DNA of 64,000 nucleotides from Actinomyces glycerinitolerans (GTDB taxonomy: Bacteria; Actinomycetota; Actinomycetes; Actinomycetales; Actinomycetaceae), in assembly GCF_900098745.1 (NCBI RefSeq), contig NZ_FQTT01000015.1:62001-126000 (forward strand), written 5' to 3'. Of this stretch, positions 8,829 through 15,278 are shown piece after piece. Within the stretch, counting starts at the first letter, position 1. Each line of letters starts with the position of its first letter. The notes under the pieces are model-generated. The model searched no databases, was not told the origin of the DNA, and saw only the letters and a program-made list of their open reading frames with translations. A program made the position numbers and the translations under genes.

Positions 8829-9755
8829 ATGGTCCACGACGTCGTCATTGTCGGCTCCGGCCCCGGAGGTTACACCGCGGCGATCTACGCCGCCCGCGCC
8901 CAGCTGCACCCGATCGTCCTCGCCGGCTCCGTCACCGCCGGCGGCGCCCTGATGGACACCACCGAGGTGGAGAACTACCCCGGGTTCCGTGACGGCGTCA
9001 TGGGCCCGGACCTCATGACGCAGATGCAGGAGCAGGCCGAGCGCTTTGGCGCCGATATCCGCTACGAGGACGTGATCGCTCTCGACCTGACCGGCGACAT
9101 CAAGCGCATCACCACCGACGACGCCGTCTACGAGGCGCGCACCGTGATCCTGTCCACCGGCTCGGAGTACCGCAAGCTGGGTCTGGCCGACGAGGAGCGC
9201 CTGTCCGGGCACGGGGTGTCCTACTGCGCCACCTGCGACGGCTTCTTCTTCAAGGACCGGCCGATCGTGGTGGTCGGCGGCGGCGACTCCGCCATGGAGG
9301 AGGCGCTGTTCCTGACCCGCTTCGGCTCCTCGGTGACCGTGGTGCACCGGCGCGACCAGCTGCGCGCGAGTGCGGTCATGGCTCAGCGCGCCCGCGAGAA
9401 CGAGAAGATCGACTTCGCCTGGAACTCCCGGGTGGTCGGCCTGAACGGTGCCGACGGCCTGGAGTCGGTGACCCTGGAGGACACCGTCACCGGCGAGCGC
9501 CGCGACCTCCCGGCCGCGGGCCTGTTCGTGGCCATCGGGCAGATCCCGCGCTCGGAGTTGGTCAAGGGCGTGCTGGAGCTGGATGACGCCGGCTACATCA
9601 AGGTCGACTCTCCCTCCCAGCGCACCAACATCCCCGGCGTGTTCGCCTGCGGCGACGTCGCCGACCCGGAGTACCAGCAGGCGGTAACCGCCGCCGGTTC
9701 TGGGTGCCGGGCGGCCCTGGACGCGGAGGCCTACCTGGCCGACCTGGATTCCTGA
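8829..9755 (+). CDS. trxB: thioredoxin reductase
   Basis: Flavoenzyme that uses NADPH to reduce thioredoxin in the cytoplasm. The 308-residue protein shows the FAD-binding GSGPGGYTAAIYAAR near residue 9, the redox pair in SYCATCDGFFF (Cys133 and Cys136), the NADPH-binding VVGGGDSAMEEALFL and the C-terminal FACGDVADPEY FAD motif. Length is standard for low-molecular-weight TrxR. AGGAG lies just ahead of ATG 8829 (tcaggagagtcATG). The partner trxA follows 76 bases later. In Mycobacterium sigM lies between murJ and trxB; here only about 115 bases separate them. Confidence 0.97.
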   Translation: MVHDVVIVGSGPGGYTAAIYAARAQLHPIVLAGSVTAGGALMDTTEVENYPGFRDGVMGPDLMTQMQEQAERFGADIRYEDVIALDLTGDIKRITTDDAVYEARTVILSTGSEYRKLGLADEERLSGHGVSYCATCDGFFFKDRPIVVVGGGDSAMEEALFLTRFGSSVTVVHRRDQLRASAVMAQRARENEKIDFAWNSRVVGLNGADGLESVTLEDTVTGERRDLPAAGLFVAIGQIPRSELVKGVLELDDAGYIKVDSPSQRTNIPGVFACGDVADPEYQQAVTAAGSGCRAALDAEAYLADLDS

Positions 9756-9831
9756 GCCGGCGACGCATCCACGCAACTTCATCCATACAAACTCATACTT
9801 GTTCAGACTCATTGTTAACTAGGAGTGACCC

Positions 9832-10158
9832 ATGTCTGACACCCACGCCGTCACCGACGCCACCTTCGAGGCAGAGGTCATGCAGTCCGATGTCCCGGTC
9901 GTAATCGACTTCTGGGCCGAGTGGTGCGGTCCCTGCCGGCAGATGGCCCCGGTGGTGGATGAGGTCGCGGCCGAGCTGGGCGAGCGGGCCAAGTTCGTCA
10001 AGCTGGACGTGGACGCCAACCCGGCCACCACCCGATCCTTCGGCGTGCGCTCCATCCCGACCTTCGCCGTCGTCTCGGGCGGCGAGGTGGTCCACCAGTT
10101 CGCCGGCTCCCGCCCGAAGGCCTCCTTCAAGGCGCAGTTGGAGAAGGTCATCGCCTGA
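9832..10158 (+). CDS. trxA: thioredoxin
   Basis: Small disulfide reductase reduced by the adjacent TrxB. The 108-residue product has the active site FWAEWCGPCRQMAP (Cys32, Cys35), the conserved DVDANPAT turn and the cis-Pro in RSIPTFAVVSGG. An AGGAG site precedes ATG 9832 (ctaggagtgacccATG). It is the last core gene before the accessory toxin island; the DNA immediately downstream holds a palindromic repeat. Confidence 0.97.
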   Translation: MSDTHAVTDATFEAEVMQSDVPVVIDFWAEWCGPCRQMAPVVDEVAAELGERAKFVKLDVDANPATTRSFGVRSIPTFAVVSGGEVVHQFAGSRPKASFKAQLEKVIA

Positions 10159-10211
10159 CCGGGGGACTTGGCGCGCCGTGCCCGGTTAGCGGGCTGTGGG
10201 GCGCCGCGCAA

Positions 10212-10337
10212 GAATGTCGCAGATCGGCACAAACGCCGGGATCAATCGCCAGACCTTACGGCACAGCCGCGTGATTCCAACGATCGTCGGCGGGCCCTTT
10301 GGGCCCGCCGACGCGTTTGTGCCGATCCCGGACATTC
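10212..10337. repeat. 126-bp palindromic dispersed element, copy A
   Basis: Terminal inverted repeats: GATCGGCACAAACGC (10222-10236) and its exact complement GCGTTTGTGCCGATC (10313-10327), extending outward to GAATGTC at the left end and GACATTC at the right end. The interior contains the strong stem at 10286-10312. A diverged second copy lies at 62510-62630, sharing the end words and an internal GTGATTCCAACGATC-like segment. It lies just downstream of trxA. Confidence 0.8.
10286..10312. terminator. strong 12-bp hairpin, possible trxA terminator
   Basis: GTCGGCGGGCCC (10286-10297), loop TTT, then the exact complement GGGCCCGCCGAC (10301-10312). There is no long T-run, but such GC-rich hairpins can stop transcription in actinobacteria. 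It is the centre of the palindromic element, so its use as terminator is inferred. Confidence 0.5.
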
Positions 10338-10601
10338 CTCAGCACCGGGTGGACATCCACGCTCGCCGACACGAGCCTCCGACGCACGAGGCTTGAACTC
10401 AGCTGATGGGGACGTCCTCCAGCAGAATCAGCTCGTCGGCGTCATGCCCGCACAAGCCTCCCGCAACTCAGGCTAATGAAACAGTACCAACAACCCTCAG
10501 CCCGCAACGACCGCGCCGGGCTCTTCAGTTCGGAGGAGATCGCCTCTCTCGTCTGGGCGAGGCAGCTCAGCTCCGTGCGGCTCCAATTGAGCAGCGCAGG
10601 T

Positions 10602-10750
10602 TCATGGACGGCACCTACTTTTGCAGACGACGCTTCCCCTGCCGAGACCACTGTCTCCACGGCCACCAATGACCCGGGTCAAGTCAGAGACATCCTCCCC
10701 GACATTGGTTCCAGCCCCATACCGGAGAACACCGACGCCGGACGGCTGTC
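10602..10750 (-). pseudogene. relic of a toxin effector N-terminus
   Basis: The minus strand reads GVGVLRYGAGTNVGEDVSDL then TRVIGG. The intact effector at 15279-18107 reads FWAGTGIGEDLSDLSEAIG near its N-terminus. The agreement in the GEDxSDL segment, and the same position directly downstream of an immunity-like gene as the orphan module at 12962-14470, suggest a truncated remnant of a second effector gene. The frame then closes at 10602. Confidence 0.45.
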
Positions 10751-10755
10751 TCTGA

Positions 10756-11409
10756 TCACTTGTTGGTGCGGGGCCGTGGCGGGGGCTCGGTGGGGAACTC
10801 AGCCTCCTGCGCGAGATAGCGTCGTTCGGCCTCGGCCGCACGATTAGCAGCAGGCGAATTGACGGTGGCGCTGAGGACTCGCCCGACGGTACCGAGTCGC
10901 AGCGATGCTCCACTTGGTAGGGTCCAGGTGGTGGACTCCTGGGGGCCGTTACGCCCCTGAAAGTGCTTAGTAGTGCCGGTACCGTACAAGCCGGTCAGCA
11001 CTTCGACGTACTGGGCGTACGCCCGGCGCACCAGCACAGCCGCCTCCGGCGGCGCACTGGCCTTAGGAATACGCGAAGCCAACCCCATGCGGAAGGAGTC
11101 CATCTGACCTTCGCCAATGATGAAAGACGCATCTTTCCCGCCCAGGTCATGACCGGTAGTAAACATGGTCTCCATGGTCGGGGAAGACTGCCAGCCAAGA
11201 CGGTCACGCAACTCCAAACCCTCCCGGACACTCATGGGCCACTCGTGCTCCAACCACAGCCGGATCACCGGCACACCCACCTCAGGCGGAACCACCCGAA
11301 ACACCCCACCACCAGGCAAAGACAACTCAAACACCGGAACCGCCCCGGCCGGAGCGCCGGTCCCCGGGGGTGCACCGGTACCGTCCTGCCCGCCGCTAGT
11401 ACTGCTCAT
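10756..11409 (-). CDS. DUF6301-like putative immunity protein, copy 1
   Basis: A 217-residue soluble protein of unknown function. After a Gly/Thr/Pro-rich N-tail comes VFELSLPGGGVFRVVPPEVG, then LWLEHEWPMSVREGLELRD and RLGW. These features recall the actinobacterial DUF6301 family, but that name is from memory and unverified. It is nearly identical to the gene at 14488-15123: the 3' half is identical at DNA level for about 280 bases, while one patch (11090-11185) differs sharply. Start ATG 11409 follows GGGAGGAAGC. It lies 35 bases downstream of the SUKH gene and is probably co-transcribed. Its place after toxin modules suggests immunity, by analogy with polymorphic toxin loci. Confidence 0.6.
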   Translation of the reverse strand: MSSTSGGQDGTGAPPGTGAPAGAVPVFELSLPGGGVFRVVPPEVGVPVIRLWLEHEWPMSVREGLELRDRLGWQSSPTMETMFTTGHDLGGKDASFIIGEGQMDSFRMGLASRIPKASAPPEAAVLVRRAYAQYVEVLTGLYGTGTTKHFQGRNGPQESTTWTLPSGASLRLGTVGRVLSATVNSPAANRAAEAERRYLAQEAEFPTEPPPRPRTNK

Positions 11410-11444
11410 GCCCGCTTCCTCCCCGAGTCGCTCGCCACGTCGAC

Positions 11445-12101
11445 TCACGCCTCTGGCGCTTGGGCGTTGGCATGTGGCTCATCATCCTCGAAGCGCGGCG
11501 GCCGATATCCCTTCTCGCCGGGCATTAGTCTTGGTGGCAGACCGTTCTCCTGACGGAGTTCGCGCGCATCACTCTTGTTGTATTCTAGCATGGCCATGTA
11601 GAAGTCATGGAAGTTATCGTACCGGTCAATCACCTGACCGTCGGCGTACCAGACGACTTTACCCTCGCTGGTGGTGCCGGGCTTACCCATGAGAAAAACA
11701 GTGTCTTCGAGTTCAGATGCGGCGACCAGGAAGTGCTCTTCGGCTATCACACCGTCCATGGCCATCGCCGCCACACACTCCGGAAGATTCAAAGGTATAC
11801 GGGCACTGTCGTACAAGGGGCCTCCGACAAGGTCCTGGGTGGAGAATATTGTAACGTTCTGGGTGAAGTTGGGCCAGCCGTCGGCCGCAAGCAGGAAGCT
11901 GCGGTAGGACTCGGGCAGCCGGAACCCGAGCTGCCTCTCGGCCTGGACGACCTCATCCTCGCTGGCCCGCACCTTCGGCAGGGAATACTCCCACAGGTGC
12001 TTCACGTCGGCCTCCATACACTCCTGATTAATAAGCCACCCCAAACCAATGTACTCAGGCCAACCGACTTGCGGCTTGCCAGCGACGCTTGATTCAGACA
12101 C
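11445..12101 (-). CDS. SMI1/KNR4 (SUKH) family immunity-type protein
   Basis: SUKH proteins are frequent immunity proteins of bacterial polymorphic nuclease toxins. The 218-residue product has the family core AERQLGFRLPESYRSFLLAA then DGWP near residues 54-80, followed by a region with EEHFLVAASELEDTVFLM and a charged tail. GTG 12101 is preceded by GAGGGG at good spacing. It is followed at 35 bases by the DUF6301-like copy 1. Base composition is more AT-rich than the core genes, which fits horizontal gain. Which toxin it neutralises cannot be told; no intact toxin gene lies directly upstream. Confidence 0.75.
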   Translation of the reverse strand: MSESSVAGKPQVGWPEYIGLGWLINQECMEADVKHLWEYSLPKVRASEDEVVQAERQLGFRLPESYRSFLLAADGWPNFTQNVTIFSTQDLVGGPLYDSARIPLNLPECVAAMAMDGVIAEEHFLVAASELEDTVFLMGKPGTTSEGKVVWYADGQVIDRYDNFHDFYMAMLEYNKSDARELRQENGLPPRLMPGEKGYRPPRFEDDEPHANAQAPEA

Positions 12102-12484
12102 GAATTATTCCCCTCACCGAATCTGAACTCAGTGAGCTCATACCCAATAGGATACCATCTCGAATGACCGCCCAGACTGCCGTTTACGCGTTTTATCATT
12201 GCTTGCCACTTGTGAGGGACCGGATCGGCAGTCCACGTGGTGTCCGGAACATGCCCACGACCTTACCTGTACACAGTTAGGGATGGAGCGCTCGCTCCGC
12301 CCTGGCAGCCTTAACCTCGGAGCGGCTCAGGCTACCTTCAGTTGACACGCGTCCCGTTTCGTACAATCCGGCGGCTTCAAACAACAGCTACTACACCCTT
12401 ACATCGGAAGAGCCAGAAATAGTCGTTATTTGGGGCATCGACGCGGGTGGCTCGGATTCGTGCCTGGACTGTGTGGTTTGTGTG
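12102..12484. other. non-coding gap within toxin island
   Basis: No gene is supported in this AT-richer 383-base gap between the SUKH gene and the immunity candidate at 12485. It contains a small palindrome GGAGCGCTCGCTCC (12285-12298) that could end transcription of the upstream minus-strand gene. A missing toxin or immunity gene may have been lost here, but no relic can be recognised. Confidence 0.4.
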
Positions 12485-12907
12485 TCACTTGAAGTAGTCG
12501 GGATACTCTGCGTATGGGTCATGTTCCTTGTGGTCTACCCAATTGGAGAGAATCTCTTCGGCGGTGATTCCGGGAACAAGAACAACGTGTCCGGCAAAAG
12601 AATCATCGATATACCATAGGACTAACTCTGGGTTTGGGTGCAGCGATCGTATCCACGCGGCAATATCTGCGGCCACGCCGTCCTCTGCGTCCGTAGACAA
12701 TGTCTGATTGTCAGGATAGTGAATCACGTTAAACGGAACGCCGCCGGCTGGACGTACGTTCACTGAGGCATCCGACGTCCTGTCTTCAGAATCGAACCGA
12801 AATACGCGACAGTTGGGCCATTTTTCTTGGGCGTGACTCAGGAAGTCTTCTGCGTCAAACATATACTGGGTCGAGGTGACGGTTGTCACCAAGTGATTCC
12901 CTCCCAT
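12485..12907 (-). CDS. putative immunity protein for the orphan REase-type toxin
   Basis: A 140-residue acidic protein, no family recognised. It contains FDAEDFLSHAQEKWPNCRVF, FNVIHYPDNQTLSTDAEDGV and a very acidic tail. ATG 12907 has an AGGAG site (ctaggagcgtcaaATG). It starts only 54 bases after the end of the orphan toxin module at 12962, the usual place of the cognate immunity gene. Low GC for the window. The intact reading frame beside a frameshifted toxin fits retention of immunity after loss or silencing of the toxin. Function is inferred from position only. Confidence 0.55.
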   Translation of the reverse strand: MGGNHLVTTVTSTQYMFDAEDFLSHAQEKWPNCRVFRFDSEDRTSDASVNVRPAGGVPFNVIHYPDNQTLSTDAEDGVAADIAAWIRSLHPNPELVLWYIDDSFAGHVVLVPGITAEEILSNWVDHKEHDPYAEYPDYFK

Positions 12908-12961
12908 TTGACGCTCCTAGTTGGATGCGCTGTTGAACTCTGCGTATTTTGGCTCAGCATA

Positions 12962-14470
12962 TCATGAGATGAATTGAACTTCAAACGGAACGCCGTCTCC
13001 AAGGATTACTTGAATGCGCTGAGTCAAGCATTCCTGAGCCTTCCGCGTCTTGGTTACAACTACAAGTCTATCGACGGGATTGCATTGGGATTGAATTACC
13101 TCGCCGTACCGCCTGATCTCGTCATCGAACTGTCTCATGTGATTTTTTCCTGGATGAAGGGTGGGCGACCCCCTTCGTACATGGAATTTGAGCCTCCCGC
13201 TGTGTGCTTGGCATCGTATGCGGTGTATGCGGTTCCATCGGGTTTCACGGCGTCCGCAACTACTGTGTCCCCGTGGTCGGCTACGAGTACGCGTTCAACA
13301 TCGGTACCCAGAACGCGATGCTGGTATGTGACAGCGTCTGTGTTAGGTGGTCGTTGTAGGGTGTCGCAATCATCGAACCATTTGTCGCGTGTATCTTGGT
13401 CGGACCAGTCTGGAGCATCATCGGAGCCGTCCACGCCTTTGTTCGCGTCGTGGTCGTGACCGGGTTCGTGTTGACCGTCCTTGTCGGCAGCGTCATCCTT
13501 CGCGCGCTCGTTGCCGGTGTCCCCGTCGTTGCTCTTGTGGGTGGCGTCGGCGTCGCCGCCGGGCGCATCCTCGTGGCCGCTGGCGTCCGGATCGGGTGCG
13601 TCGTCGGCCTTGCGGTGTGGGGCTGTGCTGTCAACTGCTGTGGTAGCCGAGCGCGAGTGGTCTTCTGAGTCCCTGCGAGCAAGCACGGACTCAGGCTCGA
13701 GCTCCCGGCCCCTGGATTGCTTGGGGTCCGGCGACTCCGGATCCCGGGGGTGCTCGTCGGGAGTCTGTTTGCCGTGCTCATCTGGTTGATGCTGATGTGG
13801 GTTGTGGTCGGCAGGCCGGTTGCTGCCCGGGTCGCCGTCGGCATCGGCCTGGCCGCGGGGCTCTGCATCGGTGTCGGAGTCGTTGGGGTTGGTGGGCTCA
13901 GGGTCGCCGTCATAGCTGGTCTTGCCGTCACCGGTGTCGCTGGTGCGTTGGGCGTCGGGCTGGTCAATCTCGGGGGCGGGGTCGGAGCGCGGGTTGTTGG
14001 CGTCCGGGGCGTCTGCGGCGGGACTGCTGGTGCGCGAGGAGTGCGGGCCGGCGCCGTCACCCGTGGGGGTGGACTGCTCCGAACGTCCGGGCCGGGCGGT
14101 GTCCTGGCCAGATTCGGAGGGCCGGCCGGAGCCATCACGGCTGCCGGCGTCGTTGGTGGTTTGCTGGTCGGCATCGGCCCGGCCACCACGTCCACCGGCG
14201 TCCTGGTCGGCCTCCGGACTGGACCCGTCGCGAGCACTGCCGTCAGGACGATCAGCATCGCCCGGGCGGGCTTAGCGTCCGGGGCCTCGGTGGTCTCGTG
14301 CGCCGGTCGGGAGACGTCCGCACCGGCGCCGTCACCGGCATGGGTGCCGGTCGTGGAGCCAGCATCGCGGGCCTCGTCCACGGCACCAGCACTGTCGGCC
14401 CGGCTGCCCCCGGCGCCAGAGCCGCTGCCTGCACGCGGGGAACCGGTGGCATACCGGAGGACGCGAACGC
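12962..14470 (-). pseudogene. orphan effector linker plus Tox-REase-5-like toxin module, frameshifted
   Basis: Minus-strand DNA here matches the linker of the intact effector (for example HQPDEHGKQTPDEHPRD against HQPDEHGKQAPDERPRD, and GSGSGAGGSRAD against GGGSGAGGSRAD) but has no N-terminal secretion domain. The frame breaks near 14262-14275 (in-frame TAA at 14274-14272 unless shifted). After the linker comes a different toxin tip: TYQHRVLGTDVERV, VVADAVKPDGTAYTAYDAKH, then at an A-run (T6 at 13143-13148) a second frame break. Beyond it another frame continues coherently, QFDDEIRRYGEVIQSQCNPV to FEVQFIS and stop at 12962. The combination of YQ..V.G, Asp...D-x-K and a C-terminal RRYGEVI..NPV..L.VVT block resembles restriction-endonuclease-fold toxins (Tox-REase-5 type). 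Likely a displaced toxin cassette, donor for recombination. Confidence 0.65.
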
Positions 14471-14487
14471 CAGGTGGTTGTATCGCG

Positions 14488-15123
14488 TCACTTGTTGGTG
14501 CGGGGCCGTGGCGGGGGCTCGGTGGGGAACTCAGCCTCTTCCTCGAGGTAGCGTCGTTCGGCCTCGGCCGCACGATTAGCAGCAGGCGAATTGACGGTGG
14601 CGCTGAGGACTCGCCCGACGGTACCGAGTCGCAGCGATGCTCCACTTGGTAGGGTCCAGGTGGTGGACTCCTGGGGGCCGTTACGCCCCTGAAAGTGCTT
14701 AGTAGTGCCGGTACCGTACAAGCCGGTCAGCACTTCGACGTACTGGGCGTACGCCCGGCGCACCAGCACAGCCGCCTCCGGCGGCGCACTGGCCTTAGGA
14801 ATACGCGAAGCCAACCCCATGTGAAAGGAATTCACCTGACCCTTAAGATCGATGAAGTATGCATCTTTCCCGCCCAAGTCATGACCGGTAGTAAACATCA
14901 TCTCGTCTGTTGGTGACGACTGCCAGCCAAGACGGTCACGCAACTCCAAACCCTCCCGGACACTCATGGGCCACTTATGCTCCAACCACAGCCGGATCAC
15001 CGGCACACCCACCTCAGGCGGAACCACCCGAAACACCCCACCACCAGGCAAAGACAACTCAAACACCGGAACCGCCCCAGCAGGGCCGCCGGTCCCGGCC
15101 TGTCCGCCGCTGGCACTGCTCAT
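14488..15123 (-). CDS. DUF6301-like putative immunity protein, copy 2
   Basis: A 211-residue near-twin of the 10756-11409 product, with the same VFELSLPGGGVFRVVPPEVG, LEHKWPMSVREGLELRDRLG and YAQYVEVLTGLYGTGTTKHF segments. The differences cluster in one patch (DNA 14822-14917, around TDEMMFTTGHDLGGKDAYFI), plus a shorter Gly-rich N-tail. ATG 15123 follows a GGGAGGAAGCAGGT ribosome site. It is the first gene after the intact effector (155-base gap), the canonical immunity position, so it may protect against that effector's nuclease-like tip. DUF6301 naming is tentative. Confidence 0.6.
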   Translation of the reverse strand: MSSASGGQAGTGGPAGAVPVFELSLPGGGVFRVVPPEVGVPVIRLWLEHKWPMSVREGLELRDRLGWQSSPTDEMMFTTGHDLGGKDAYFIDLKGQVNSFHMGLASRIPKASAPPEAAVLVRRAYAQYVEVLTGLYGTGTTKHFQGRNGPQESTTWTLPSGASLRLGTVGRVLSATVNSPAANRAAEAERRYLEEEAEFPTEPPPRPRTNK

Positions 15124-15278
15124 ACCTGCTTCCTCCCTGAATCACTCGGACTGCCCAGTCGGCAAGGCTGTGACCCTTTAGACTACTAAGTATTTTAGGC
15201 TGCGCTGTCCGCAATGTCTACTGTATCGGCCGTTGAAGACTTTGCGTAACGCTCAATGCTCGCGGCTAGGACCGTCAT

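Larger units (their letters stand above)
10159..10755. other. non-coding stretch at island edge
   Basis: No intact gene. It holds a 126-bp palindromic repeat (10212-10337) and, on the minus strand, the relic of an effector N-terminus (10602-10750). Around 10394-10460 the minus strand also reads ...DADELILLEDVPIS then stop, preceded by a frame break, which looks like the tail of another decayed gene. Confidence 0.5.

Noticed and set aside
13717-14652. Plus-strand 311-codon frame in the toxin island
   Set aside because: It lies opposite the orphan toxin linker, whose minus-strand frames match the intact effector. The plus-strand product is a Val/Gly-rich shadow.
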